From JAVBKV01 sp031553885 (GTDB taxonomy: Bacteria; Bacteroidota; Bacteroidia; Bacteroidales; Azobacteroidaceae), in NCBI GenBank assembly GCA_031553885.1, contig JAVBKV010000010.1:16663-80662 (forward strand): DNA of 64,000 nucleotides, written 5' to 3'. The notes under the pieces were generated by a model, which worked only from the letters and a program-made list of their open reading frames with translations, was not told the DNA's origin and made no database searches. Both the position numbers and the translations under genes were made by a program. Shown here in pieces: positions 7,898 to 17,808 of this stretch (within the stretch, counting starts at the first letter, position 1; the number at the start of each line of letters is the position of its first letter).

Positions 7898-10879
7898 TTA
7901 AGAGGGTTTCAGTACCACTCCAAGATTTTTTTTACCATCGATTTTTATAACGATGGGTTTTTCAAAGCGGACGTGCCTTAAAAACCTCGTTTCTTCAACT
8001 GCCGGTTGAGCATTGAGGAATGATTCATCGAAGATTCCATCTCCTGCAATATAGGGATTAATTGTAAAATAGCCGACCCCAAATGAAGTCAGATTCTGGA
8101 AAAAGTGAGTCCCCTGACTGGGCTCGATCCGATAGTTTTCCAATCCTGATTCCACAATGACCCGTGCGCTGGAAATATGTGGCCATTTAACCGGAATCCC
8201 CAACCATGAATCACTGGATCCCCATCGGCCGGGCCCTACCAGGATATATGGCTTCCCTTCATTGGTCATCTGTCTGTTGATTTTTTCAATTTCGTAAGCA
8301 ATCAACTGGTTGTTGGAAGCCGAAAAGCCTTCTGTTTTAACGTATATGATATCGTAAACATCATTGGTTATTCCATGACCCAATGCATGCCTGGAGTATA
8401 AAAGGCATTCTTCTCCGGAAATCAGAGTCAGGTCTTCTTCCATCATTTCTTTACTGTCTACGATCGGACGGATCTGAAGCAAGTAGAATGTGCCTGCAAT
8501 CTCTTTATTCCGGTCTTCTTCCAGGTTGACGGCAAATTCGATTTCCACCGGACGTCCCATTTCCTGTTGCCCGAGTTTCAATACAAAATCCAGTATACCA
8601 GCCAAGGGAAACATATTATTCTGCAACACTCCGGTAAAAGTAATTACCTTCCGGTTGGGTCCGGGATAATATCCTTCCATCAATACCTGGTCGTAATGGT
8701 CGTACGTCGAAGCAATCCAAGGCAAGGTGTTATCTTTTTCCGCTTCTTTGACAGGCAGTTTCAATAGATTGAACGCATCATCCGGAGAAAACTGGTCTGC
8801 ATCCAGAGTCTTCAGTTCGAGCGCATAAAACCGGGTCTGCGTATCCTTTAATGCCAGATCCAGGGTGCTGGTCTGTAAAATATTATGCGGATGCCGGGGC
8901 GAAAAACGAAGCGTTATTCCTCCGTCGACGATGTATTTTCCCAATCCTAAAGCCACGTTGGCAATCCCATCTTCCGGCTTTTCTTCCCCCACAGGATAGA
9001 AGTTCAGCGAACGAGCTACTCCGGACACAGTCGGGTAACAACGGTCTCCGTATGTTTTTCCAACAACTTCCTGCAATACGATTGCCATTTTTTCCTGATC
9101 AATCAGGTTTTGTGTTGCAGTCATGTAAGCCTTACTGTCTTTATAAAAAACAGAAGCATATACTCCCTTGATAGCATCTCCGATCATTTCCAGCATCTGT
9201 TCTTTGTCCGGAACCATGGGAACCATATAGGTATTGTATATTCCGGCAAACGGCTGATAATGAGAATCCTCCAGAAGACTTGACGAACGTACTGCAATCG
9301 GAGTTTTAACTGCATCGAAAAAAGCAATCAGGTCTTCTTTCAGCCGTTTGGGCAGGGAAGCTTTCAGGAAATGCTTCAGAATCTGTTCATCCGGCAAGTC
9401 TTTCAGGGCGATTTCATACAACTCATTGGATTCCATAAACTCATCGAAAATATCCGTACAAAGAACCACGGTTTTTGGTATCCGGATGAGTGCATTTCCA
9501 AATTTCGTATCCGCTTCTGCAGAATGCCTTTTGACCATTTGTCCCATAAAAGCAAGTCCCCGGCCTTTTCCCCCCAGTGAATCTTCTCCGATACGGGCAA
9601 AATTGGAATATTCGTCGAAACGGTCTTTCCGGAAAATAGCGACTACTCCGGAGTTTTTCATTCTCCGGTAACTGACGATAGCATCAAAGATAATCTGACG
9701 GGCCTCATCCATATCTTTATAATCCGAGACATCGATTCCTTTCAGTAACTCGGCTACGGGAAACATGGCCCGGGAGTAAAAAAAGCGGGAAAAATGATTC
9801 CGGGAAAGATGATAAATCAGCGAGTCGTCCGGAATCGAGAAAACCTTGGTCTGCAGATCTTTCAATGAAGTGATCCGGGTAATTTCCTCTTTGGTACTGG
9901 GATTGATAATGATAAAATCTCCGAATCCGAAGTTGTTCGTGATTTCTTTCCGTAAATCCTGAGGAAATGTCTTGGAATTTTTGTCGATAAAACTACATTT
10001 CAGTTCTTCAGCGTATACCTTGTTACTCACTTCCGACGATTCAAAAATAATCGGAACAAAACGATCCACATTTCTCACCATGCATCCGAATTTATATCCG
10101 GCATACTTATCTTTTTCACCTTCTCTTTCAAAGCTCATATCACAAACAATACCCAACATATTATTCTGGTATTTCCGATAGAGGCTTTCTGCTTCTTCGT
10201 AGGTCCTGGCCAGCAAAATTTTAGGACGTCCTCTCATCCGGAGGGTTTGCTGGTGCGGGTTCAACGCCTCTTTCGAAAATTCTTTGGATTGCTGAAGAAC
10301 AAACTTATACAAATGAGGCAGTGTGGAAGAATAAAAACGAATCGAGTCTTCCACCAATAAAATAGTCTGTACTCCTACGGAAGCCACATCATCGTTGACA
10401 TTCATTTTGTCCTCGATCAGTTTAATAATGGCCAGTAATAATTCAGCATTTCCCAGCCAACTGAACACATAATCGATCGAACTCAGGTCCTCCTGCGAAA
10501 CCCGTTTGGAAACTTCTCGTGAAAAAGGAGTCAGCACAACAATCGGGATCGAAGGATAAAGTTGTTTGATCCGGTTAGCCGCAGCAAATGTATCCGAATC
10601 GTCCATATTGGGCATGCAGATAACCAGGTCGAAATGTACCTGTCTGAGGATATTCAGGGCCTCGGTCTCCGTACTGGCCTGCGTAAACCGTGGCGGATAC
10701 CGCAAACTCAATGAGGTATATTCATTGAATATCTGTTCATCGATCCTGCCATCGTCTTCCAGCATGAACGAGTCATATTTGGTCGCTATCAGCAGGACAT
10801 TCAGTATGCGTTTATTCATTAAACTGGCAAAAGAAGTATCTTTGAATACCAGTTGTTTCATATTTATTGCCTGATCCAT
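7898..10879 (-). CDS. PEP/pyruvate-binding (PPDK-N) protein with two receiver-like N-domains
   Basis: A 993-residue cytoplasmic protein often labelled PEP synthase. Residues ~25-160 look like a response-regulator receiver fold (VLLIATKYDS, DLVICMPNMDD, IPIVVLTPFS). Residues ~172-300 look like a second one (TILLVEDS, GIVCDMSFE with Asp247). Residues ~430-800 carry the ATP-grasp PEP/pyruvate-binding domain, with GGKGRGLAFM at 436-445 and AVRSSSLLEDS from 529. I do not find the phospho-histidine swivel motif (TSHAA type) or a PEP-binding TIM barrel. The C-terminus instead has an unusual block with GPGRWGSSDSW. A full PEP synthase reaction is therefore doubtful; a kinase or regulatory phosphotransfer role is more likely. 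The start could also be ATG 10861 (MKQLVF). It is transcribed divergently from gdhA. Confidence 0.75.
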   Translation of the reverse strand: MDQAINMKQLVFKDTSFASLMNKRILNVLLIATKYDSFMLEDDGRIDEQIFNEYTSLSLRYPPRFTQASTETEALNILRQVHFDLVICMPNMDDSDTFAAANRIKQLYPSIPIVVLTPFSREVSKRVSQEDLSSIDYVFSWLGNAELLLAIIKLIEDKMNVNDDVASVGVQTILLVEDSIRFYSSTLPHLYKFVLQQSKEFSKEALNPHQQTLRMRGRPKILLARTYEEAESLYRKYQNNMLGIVCDMSFEREGEKDKYAGYKFGCMVRNVDRFVPIIFESSEVSNKVYAEELKCSFIDKNSKTFPQDLRKEITNNFGFGDFIIINPSTKEEITRITSLKDLQTKVFSIPDDSLIYHLSRNHFSRFFYSRAMFPVAELLKGIDVSDYKDMDEARQIIFDAIVSYRRMKNSGVVAIFRKDRFDEYSNFARIGEDSLGGKGRGLAFMGQMVKRHSAEADTKFGNALIRIPKTVVLCTDIFDEFMESNELYEIALKDLPDEQILKHFLKASLPKRLKEDLIAFFDAVKTPIAVRSSSLLEDSHYQPFAGIYNTYMVPMVPDKEQMLEMIGDAIKGVYASVFYKDSKAYMTATQNLIDQEKMAIVLQEVVGKTYGDRCYPTVSGVARSLNFYPVGEEKPEDGIANVALGLGKYIVDGGITLRFSPRHPHNILQTSTLDLALKDTQTRFYALELKTLDADQFSPDDAFNLLKLPVKEAEKDNTLPWIASTYDHYDQVLMEGYYPGPNRKVITFTGVLQNNMFPLAGILDFVLKLGQQEMGRPVEIEFAVNLEEDRNKEIAGTFYLLQIRPIVDSKEMMEEDLTLISGEECLLYSRHALGHGITNDVYDIIYVKTEGFSASNNQLIAYEIEKINRQMTNEGKPYILVGPGRWGSSDSWLGIPVKWPHISSARVIVESGLENYRIEPSQGTHFFQNLTSFGVGYFTINPYIAGDGIFDESFLNAQPAVEETRFLRHVRFEKPIVIKIDGKKNLGVVLKPS

Positions 10880-11032
10880 AAAAATTAATTTTTATTTCTA
10901 TCGGAAAATAAAAAGACAACCATACTTACAAATTGCTAGTTGAACCCGGAATCTTCAGCTTGTTTTCAATTTCAACAAGGGTCTATATCCGAAAAATCAA
11001 AACAAAATGTAAGTAAATTACCGGTTTGGCAG

Positions 11033-11063
11033 TTGTTATTCTCCGATTTATTTCTTACGTTTG
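11033..11063 (+). promoter_or_regulatory. Promoter of glutamate dehydrogenase gene
   Basis: TTG at 11033-11035, 20 bases, TACGTTTG at 11056-11063. Transcription would start near 11069, which rules out the upstream in-frame start at 11026 and leaves a leader of about 70 bases. Confidence 0.7.
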
Positions 11064-11139
11064 CGTCATACAAATGTATAATAATAAATGTAAACTAAAA
11101 ACAGAACGTATAAAACTTAAATCGTATAATAGTAATGCC

Positions 11140-12474
11140 ATGAAGACAGAAAGTATTTTACAGGCTTTGGAAGCCAAACATCCCGGCGAACATGAATATT
11201 TGCAGGCAGTAACAGAAGTGCTTCATTCGATTGAAGAAGTATATAACCAGCATCCCGAATTCGAAAAAGCAGGTATTGTCGAGCGTTTGGTGGAACCCGA
11301 CCGTATTTTTACATTCAAAGTGCCCTGGGTAGATGACCAGGGGAAAGTTCAGGTCAATCTGGGTTACCGGGTACAGTTCAACAATGCTATTGGCCCGTAT
11401 AAAGGAGGTATCCGTTTCCATGCTTCTGTTACTTTGTCCAGCCTGAAATTCTTAGGATTTGAGCAAACATTTAAAAATGCACTGACCACATTGCCGATGG
11501 GCGGAGGAAAAGGCGGTTCTGATTTTTTTCCGAAAGGAAAATCCAATGCGGAAGTCATGCGTTTCTGTCAGGCATTCATGCTGGAATTATGGAGACACAT
11601 CGGTCCGGATACGGACGTTCCTGCCGGAGATATTGGCGTAGGCGCCCGTGAAGTTGGTTATATGTACGGTATGTACCGGAAACTGGCGTTGGAAAATACC
11701 GGAACGTTTACAGGAAAAGGATTGGATTTCGGAGGCTCCCTGATTCGTCCGGAAGCGACCGGATTCGGCGGGTTGTATTTCGTGGATCAGATGCTGAAAG
11801 CACATAACATGGATCTCAAAGGGAAAACCATTGCGATCTCCGGATTCGGGAATGTAGCCTGGGGAGCAGCATTGAAAGCTACCGAACTGGGAGGCAAGGT
11901 GGTAACAATTTCAGGTCCGGACGGTTATGTATACGATCCTGCAGGCATCTCCGGAGAGAAGATCGACTATATGCTCGAATTACGTTCTTCCGGCGAAGAC
12001 ATCGTAGCTCCTTATGCCGAAAAATACGGAGTGCAGTTCTTCCCGGGTAAACGTCCCTGGCAACAAAAAGTGGATATTGCCCTACCCTGCGCCATCCAGA
12101 ACGAATTGAATGAATCTGACGCCCAACTACTGATCGATAATGGAGTCTCCTGTGTCGCTGAAATTTCCAACATGGGTTGTACGGCAGAAGCGGTCGATCT
12201 GCTTATTGCCAAAAAAGTAATGTTTGCTCCGGGTAAAGCAGTGAATGCAGGAGGAGTCGCCACTTCCGGTCTGGAAATGACTCAGAACGCCATGCATATT
12301 CAATGGACGGAGGCCGAAGTCGATGCCAAATTACACCAGATCATGAACAGCATTCATGAACAATGTTTGATTTACGGCAGGCAAAGCGATGGCTATATCA
12401 ACTATGTAAAAGGAGCCAACATTGCCGGTTTTATGAAAGTGGCAAGAGCGATGATGGCTCAGGGGGTTATTTAA
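11140..12474 (+). CDS. gdhA: NADP-type glutamate dehydrogenase
   Basis: Interconverts 2-oxoglutarate plus ammonia and glutamate; a main ammonia-assimilation route in Bacteroidales. With the start at ATG 11140 (MKTESILQAL) it has 444 residues, the size of the small hexameric class. The catalytic motif PMGGGKGGSDF places the active Lys at residue 124, and the dinucleotide fold is seen at ISGFGNVAWGAA. An in-frame extension to 11026 exists but lies upstream of the likely transcription start. It has its own promoter and a strong terminator, so it is monocistronic. Coenzyme preference (NADP or NAD) is inferred from family only. Confidence 0.95.
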   Translation: MKTESILQALEAKHPGEHEYLQAVTEVLHSIEEVYNQHPEFEKAGIVERLVEPDRIFTFKVPWVDDQGKVQVNLGYRVQFNNAIGPYKGGIRFHASVTLSSLKFLGFEQTFKNALTTLPMGGGKGGSDFFPKGKSNAEVMRFCQAFMLELWRHIGPDTDVPAGDIGVGAREVGYMYGMYRKLALENTGTFTGKGLDFGGSLIRPEATGFGGLYFVDQMLKAHNMDLKGKTIAISGFGNVAWGAALKATELGGKVVTISGPDGYVYDPAGISGEKIDYMLELRSSGEDIVAPYAEKYGVQFFPGKRPWQQKVDIALPCAIQNELNESDAQLLIDNGVSCVAEISNMGCTAEAVDLLIAKKVMFAPGKAVNAGGVATSGLEMTQNAMHIQWTEAEVDAKLHQIMNSIHEQCLIYGRQSDGYINYVKGANIAGFMKVARAMMAQGVI

Positions 12475-12502
12475 TTTTCAATTACTTTCATCCAGATACA
12501 AG

Positions 12503-12535
12503 GCGGTGGTACAATACGTATCACCGCTTTTTTTT
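12503..12535 (+). terminator. Intrinsic terminator after gdhA
   Basis: Arms GCGGTGGTAC (12503-12512) and GTATCACCGC (12518-12527) pair over 10 bp (one G-U) with a 5-base loop, followed by eight T. Confidence 0.9.
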
Positions 12536-12585
12536 ATATAAAGTTTCTCAAAAAATGAAATATTATCGTAACGGATCGTTCACAG

Positions 12586-12612
12586 TTGGTTAATCCTTCC
12601 GGTCTACTTTTG
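12586..12612 (+). promoter_or_regulatory. Probable promoter of the susCD operon
   Basis: TACTTTTG at 12605-12612 fits the -7 element, but the nearest TTG (12586-12588) is only 16 bases upstream, so the -33 part is weak. It sits 34 bases before the susC start. Confidence 0.45.
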
Positions 12613-12646
12613 CCTCCGAATTAATAATGAAAAGCAAAAGTAGTCA

Positions 12647-15600
12647 ATGAAAAGAAGAATTACTCAACGAATGTTAATGACCTTGTTAATTATTGTAATT
12701 TCAATTGTTAACGTGTTTGCACAACCTGGAGCCAATCCGGTTTCGGGAATTGTAAAAGATGAATCAGGCGAATTATTAATAGGCGCTTCCGTTTCGGTAA
12801 AAGGGACCTCGATTGGAGCTATAACGGATGTCAACGGGAGTTTCAATCTGAGTATACCTCCCCAGGGAATATTACAGATAACCTACCTGGGGTACGAACC
12901 TCTTGATGTAAAAATTACCGGACAGAAAGACTACACCATAGTCATGAAGGAAACCAAAAACGAACTGGACGAGGTGGTAGTCACGGCTTTGGGTATTAAA
13001 CGTGAAGAAAGAGGATTAGGATTCAACACGGAAAATCTTTCCGGACATGTGCTGACAGATGCCCAATCCAATAACTGGGCCACTGCTTTGAGCGGAAAAG
13101 TAGCCGGATTGAATGTGTTGGGAATAGGTGCCGGTCCATTGGGAACTTCCCGGATTTCCCTGCGTGGAGATAACTCCATGAATATGGATGGAAATAATGC
13201 GTTGATCGTAGTGGATGGCGTTCCGTTGAGCAGCCGGATTTCCGGAACGGGTGCAGATGCCTATGCCGCAGGATCGGGAGGCGATGTTCCGATCGATTTC
13301 GGAGATGGGATCAACGACATCAACCCGGACGATATTGAAACCGTAACCGTGCTGAAAGGCGCTTCTGCAGCAGCTTTGTATGGAAGCCGTGCTGCGAATG
13401 GGGTCCTGATTATCACCACTAAATCAGGAGCCAGGCAGAAGAAAGGAATCGGAGTCACCCTGAATACCGGGGTTAGCATCGAAAACGTATTAAAATGGCC
13501 GGATTATCAGTATGAATATGGCCAGGGCACTCAAACCAAAGACAAAAACGGATCATGGTATTATTCTTACGGAGCTTCTGAAGATGGCGTTTCTACCGGA
13601 GGAACCAGTAGCGCATTCGGACCGAAGTTCGACGGCCAACAGTTCTTTCAGTATGATCCGACCCCGGAAGGGCAGAGTGCAGAACGGCAGCTTTGGAGAC
13701 CCTATAAAGATAATATCAAAGGGTTTTGGGAGAATGGATCGACTGTAAATACGAGTGTCGCTGTGGAAAGTGCTAATGATAAAAGTTCGTTCCGTACCTC
13801 ATTGACCTGGATGTCCAATAAATGGATTATGCCGAATACCGGTTTCGATCGGTTGACTCTCTCCAGTTCTTTCCAGCATAAGGTAACCAGTAAACTGCGT
13901 TTCTCCACAAAAGTCAATTTCACCAACCGGAATTCGGACAACCTGCCGGCAACCGGTTACAATAACCAGTCGATTTCTTACTTTATGATTTTTCAGAATC
14001 CGAACGTCGACCTGGCCTGGTACCGGCCAATCTGGAAGAGCGGACAAAATCAGATTGCCCAGATACACCCGTTCAGCAGTTACATCGATAACCCTTATCT
14101 GATCGCTTACGAAATGGAGAATCCTTCCAATAAGAATACCTTCCTCGGAACCACCAGCGCAATTTATGAGTTTTCCCGCAAACTGGAATTGATGATGCGG
14201 GTCAATGCGGAAATGAGCTATGAAAGCCGTGAACAACGACGTCCGTATAATACGGCTAACTACCTGACCGGCTACTACCGGGAAGAAAGTATTCATAACC
14301 TGGAAACCAATGCTGATTTCTTATTGACTTATCGGGATAACTTAAGTAAAGAAATAGGAATGAAGTTTTCAGTGGGAGGAAATATGCGGAATAATGAATA
14401 CAACCGGACGGGAGGATCGATCACCGGTCTGGTGACCCCGGGTGTTTATAAATTGTCGAACGGAGTGACTAATCCTTACCTTATTTATAACGTGCAAAAC
14501 AAGCAGGTGAACAGTTTGTACGGAACTGCCAATTTCAATTACGGAAAAGGACTTTATCTGGATATTACAGGAAGAAACGACTGGTCGAGTACGTTGCCAA
14601 TAGACAACAGTTCGTTCTTTTATCCTTCTGTCAGTACCAGTATGGTAATCAGTGAGTGGACTAAATTGCCTTCATTCATGAATTTCCTGAAAGCCCGCTT
14701 GTCCTGGGCTCAGGTAGGAAACGATACGCAACCCTATAAGACAGCAAAATATTATACTCCCAGCGAATTTTCAGGTTCGGCGACCATGCCGACGACGCTC
14801 TACAATGCAGATTTTAAACCGGAAATATCCACCAATATTGAAGGAGGGTTGGATATAAGAACCCTGAATAACCGATTATCTATGGATCTTACATTGTATA
14901 ATAATTATACGAAAAACCAGATCCTGGATGTTCCGCTCGATCCTACAACCGGATTCAGCCGGGCTACCATGAATGCGGGAAAAGTGAGGAACCGGGGAAT
15001 TGAAATCCTGCTGAAAGGAGTTCCCGTTCAACAAAAGAATTTTAACTGGAATGCTTCTTTCAACTGGTCGAAGAACTGGAATAAAATTTTAGAACTTTCC
15101 TCCGAAATGGGAGATGAGGATGCTCAGTTGATCGCACAGGCCGGTACGGTTTATTATTACGGAAAAGTAGGCGGATCGATGGGTGATATGTATGGATATA
15201 AATTATTACGAACTCCTGATGGCCAGGTGATTTACAACGAATCGGACGGTAAAACGGCCAAGTCACAGGATATCGAGTATGTAGGAAATGCTTATCCTGC
15301 CTGGAAAGCCGGTTTGCAAAACGACTTTACAATTAAAAACGTACGCGTCTCTTTTTCTTTCGACGGTCAATACGGAGGATTGGTTTATTCACAGTCACAT
15401 CACAAAATGTCGGAACAGGGAAAACTGAAACACACTCTGAAAGGCCGGGATTCGGAAGATGGTAAAATTGTAGGGGAAGGAGTCATCGATAATGGAGATG
15501 GGACCTATTCTCCCAATACCGTCCGGATCTATCTGAAAGATTATTATGCCGATTATTACCGGAGAGCCAATGTGGAAACTAATTCGTTCGATGCTTCTTT

Positions 15601-15838
15601 TGTCAAACTAAGAGATGCCCGGGTAGAATATAGATTTACCAAAGGAATTACCGATAAATTAAAGATAGAAGCATTGAGTATTGCTGTTTACGGAAGAAAT
15701 CTCTGGATGTGGACCAAGTTTCCCTTGTTCGATCCGGAAGCCGCTGCATTGAACAGCTCAACTATTGTGCCGGGAGTTGAAATAGGACAACTTCCTACTA
15801 CTCGTTCTTTTGGATTTAATCTGACAGCTAAATTTTAA
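12647..15838 (+). CDS. SusC/RagA-family TonB-dependent outer-membrane transporter
   Basis: A 1063-residue SusC-type transporter, the barrel half of a SusCD nutrient importer. It shows a signal peptide ending NVFA before Q and a carboxypeptidase-regulatory-like domain (GIVKDESGELLIGASVSVKG to LQITYLGYEPL). The conserved linker LDEVVVTALGIKREE is next, then the plug with ALYGSRAANGVLIITTKSG and the barrel ending in Phe (FGFNLTAKF). susD follows after 31 bases. Together with the following exported protein and phosphoesterase it forms a four-gene operon. No sigma/anti-sigma pair or hybrid two-component regulator is next to it, so the inducing signal and substrate are unknown. Confidence 0.95.
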   Translation: MKRRITQRMLMTLLIIVISIVNVFAQPGANPVSGIVKDESGELLIGASVSVKGTSIGAITDVNGSFNLSIPPQGILQITYLGYEPLDVKITGQKDYTIVMKETKNELDEVVVTALGIKREERGLGFNTENLSGHVLTDAQSNNWATALSGKVAGLNVLGIGAGPLGTSRISLRGDNSMNMDGNNALIVVDGVPLSSRISGTGADAYAAGSGGDVPIDFGDGINDINPDDIETVTVLKGASAAALYGSRAANGVLIITTKSGARQKKGIGVTLNTGVSIENVLKWPDYQYEYGQGTQTKDKNGSWYYSYGASEDGVSTGGTSSAFGPKFDGQQFFQYDPTPEGQSAERQLWRPYKDNIKGFWENGSTVNTSVAVESANDKSSFRTSLTWMSNKWIMPNTGFDRLTLSSSFQHKVTSKLRFSTKVNFTNRNSDNLPATGYNNQSISYFMIFQNPNVDLAWYRPIWKSGQNQIAQIHPFSSYIDNPYLIAYEMENPSNKNTFLGTTSAIYEFSRKLELMMRVNAEMSYESREQRRPYNTANYLTGYYREESIHNLETNADFLLTYRDNLSKEIGMKFSVGGNMRNNEYNRTGGSITGLVTPGVYKLSNGVTNPYLIYNVQNKQVNSLYGTANFNYGKGLYLDITGRNDWSSTLPIDNSSFFYPSVSTSMVISEWTKLPSFMNFLKARLSWAQVGNDTQPYKTAKYYTPSEFSGSATMPTTLYNADFKPEISTNIEGGLDIRTLNNRLSMDLTLYNNYTKNQILDVPLDPTTGFSRATMNAGKVRNRGIEILLKGVPVQQKNFNWNASFNWSKNWNKILELSSEMGDEDAQLIAQAGTVYYYGKVGGSMGDMYGYKLLRTPDGQVIYNESDGKTAKSQDIEYVGNAYPAWKAGLQNDFTIKNVRVSFSFDGQYGGLVYSQSHHKMSEQGKLKHTLKGRDSEDGKIVGEGVIDNGDGTYSPNTVRIYLKDYYADYYRRANVETNSFDASFVKLRDARVEYRFTKGITDKLKIEALSIAVYGRNLWMWTKFPLFDPEAAALNSSTIVPGVEIGQLPTTRSFGFNLTAKF

Positions 15839-15869
15839 TTCATTGATCTTAACAATTCATTCAATTATT

Positions 15870-17318
15870 ATGAAATCGATTTATTCAATATTAATAAGCC
15901 TGATTTTAATAACCGGTTTTGCTTCCTGTACCGATGATTTTGAATCATTGAATACAGATCCGAACCGTATCGATAAGGTTTCTCAGGGATCCCTGCTCAG
16001 TCCGATCTTGTATGAGGTGGGATGTTTCAACTACAATCGTTCCGATGATTTTACATTCAACATCATGCAGATCGCTCTTTCTTTTCCTAGCGAAAGTTCG
16101 GATATATCCCGGTATTACATGTCAACTTCCCAGGGAAATTCTACCTGGACAACTTACTACCGTTGGTTGACTTCCATTCAGGAGATGTACAACCTGGCCG
16201 TTCAGGAAGAGAATGTCAATTACCAGGCGATTGCAATGACTTTGAGTAGTTGGGTTTTTCAGAATCTGACCGATTGCTTCGGGGATGTACCTATGACGGA
16301 AGCCTGCAAAGGAGAAGAGGGAATTCTGAAACCGGTTTTTGATGATCAGAAGGATATTTATACCCGGATTATTGCCGATCTGGATTCTGCCAATAATCTG
16401 TTCGATGTCAGTAAAAAACTAACCTTTGCGGGTGATCTGGTCTATAGCGCCAGTACTGATGCTTCAGGGATTCTCAAATGGAAGAAATTTTGTAATTCCC
16501 TGCGAATGCGCTGCCTGCTGAGATTATCCAAACGGGACAACGAGATGCATGTGTACGACGAACTGAGAAAAATGGTGAATAATCCTTCTCAATACCCGGT
16601 TATTAGTACCGATGAAGAGTCCGCGTTGTTACCTTTGTCCGGTATAACTCCTGAGTTACCACCGATTGCAAGACCTCAGGATTTTACATCTTATCGGGCT
16701 GCAGGCGACTTCTTCGTCAGTCACCTGAACGATTGGAGTGATCCCAGATTGCCTTTATTTGCTACTCATGCGAGAGACCTTTCCAATAAATCAATCGGAT
16801 ACAAAGGCGCACCCAGCGGGTATGCGATGAATACCGTATTTGACTATGTGCCTTCCAATATGAACCAGGCCCTGGCCAAAGCGCCCCTGAAAGTTATTTT
16901 CATGAGTCATGCGGAAGTGAAATTCATCCTGGCTGAATTAGCTCAGGCCGGAAAAATAGAAGGGGATGCCAAATCCTTTTACGAAGAGGGAGTGAAAGCT
17001 GCTATCCGTCAATGGGGCGTGGAAGTTCCTGCTAATTATTTTGATAATCCCGGAGTTGCTTACGATGGTACCTTAGACCGGATTATGCTGCAAAAATATT
17101 ACGCCTTGTTTTTTACCGACTACCAGCAATGGTTTGAATACCGCCGGACCGGTCTGCCTGTTCTTCCGGATAACGGAGGATTGGTAAACGGAGGTAAAAT
17201 GCCTGTCCGTTTTTATTACCCGACGGTAGTGACCGTAATGAATTCCGTTAATTATAAGAAGGCGGTCGAACACATGGGTGGTGATAACGAGAACGTGAAA
17301 AACTGGTGGGAAAAATAA
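15870..17318 (+). CDS. SusD/RagB-family (SusD-like_2 type) nutrient-binding lipoprotein
   Basis: The surface lid of the SusC transporter, 482 residues. The start at ATG 15870 gives a signal peptide with lipobox GFASC; the track to 15843 would bury it. The N-terminus (FESLNTDPNRIDK) and the motif sets QNLTDCFGDVPMTEA and DYQQWFEYRRTGLPVL are typical of the SusD_RagB branch with PF12771-like architecture, a branch often tied to non-starch or non-glycan ligands. The ligand here is not known. It is 22 bases upstream of the next exported protein. Confidence 0.92.
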   Translation: MKSIYSILISLILITGFASCTDDFESLNTDPNRIDKVSQGSLLSPILYEVGCFNYNRSDDFTFNIMQIALSFPSESSDISRYYMSTSQGNSTWTTYYRWLTSIQEMYNLAVQEENVNYQAIAMTLSSWVFQNLTDCFGDVPMTEACKGEEGILKPVFDDQKDIYTRIIADLDSANNLFDVSKKLTFAGDLVYSASTDASGILKWKKFCNSLRMRCLLRLSKRDNEMHVYDELRKMVNNPSQYPVISTDEESALLPLSGITPELPPIARPQDFTSYRAAGDFFVSHLNDWSDPRLPLFATHARDLSNKSIGYKGAPSGYAMNTVFDYVPSNMNQALAKAPLKVIFMSHAEVKFILAELAQAGKIEGDAKSFYEEGVKAAIRQWGVEVPANYFDNPGVAYDGTLDRIMLQKYYALFFTDYQQWFEYRRTGLPVLPDNGGLVNGGKMPVRFYYPTVVTVMNSVNYKKAVEHMGGDNENVKNWWEK

Positions 17319-17340
17319 AATATTTTAATATTGATTGAAT

Positions 17341-17808
17341 ATGAAAAAGTTAGCATGGACAATTATCGTCTTATTAGGTACCTTTATGCAGGTACAAGCG
17401 GAGAATAATGAACCTTATGTTTTCTACACCTACGGTGACGGAATTGATCTGAAGCAAGTAAACGATTATCCCGACCATTTGTTGGGAGATACGATTGCGA
17501 AACAACTACACGCAGTCAAGGAATTGTATCTGGTTCGTTACGAAACCAAAGTGGGATTTTCCGACTCGGAAATCGAAGTACAGAAGCCGGATATTTTGAA
17601 TGCAGTTGAAAAAATGGATGCTTATTTTAAAAAAACAGTGAAAAAAGGAGGGATGAACAAGAAAGAAGCTTCCGGCTTGTTTTCGAAATACCTGACCGTT
17701 GCTTACTGGGCTTTCTATGAGGAAACAGATGCTTTTGAAAAAGCCCTGAGTAAAATTAAAAAATCGGAAGAATTACTGGCTGTTTTTGAAAAAGTACAAT
17801 TGAAATAA
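17341..17808 (+). CDS. Small exported protein of unknown function in susCD operon
   Basis: A 155-residue protein with a clear signal peptide (MKKLAWTIIVLL, cleavage after QVQA). The mature part is charged and probably helical, with ELYLVRYETKVGFSDSEIE and a lysine-rich C-terminus. I do not recognise a family. It lies between susD and the phosphoesterase gene, and its stop overlaps the start region of the latter (ATAA at 17805-17808), so the two are probably translated together. A TTG six bases upstream of the ATG is not needed as a start. Confidence 0.7.
   Translation: MKKLAWTIIVLLGTFMQVQAENNEPYVFYTYGDGIDLKQVNDYPDHLLGDTIAKQLHAVKELYLVRYETKVGFSDSEIEVQKPDILNAVEKMDAYFKKTVKKGGMNKKEASGLFSKYLTVAYWAFYEETDAFEKALSKIKKSEELLAVFEKVQLK

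Noticed and set aside
7898..10879. Plain annotation as PEP synthase (ppsA)
   Set aside because: Only the ATP/pyruvate-binding part is recognisable; the phospho-His and PEP-binding domains are not seen.
13799..14296. 165-codon minus-strand frame inside susC
   Set aside because: Lies entirely within the susC barrel region, with no supporting promoter or motif.
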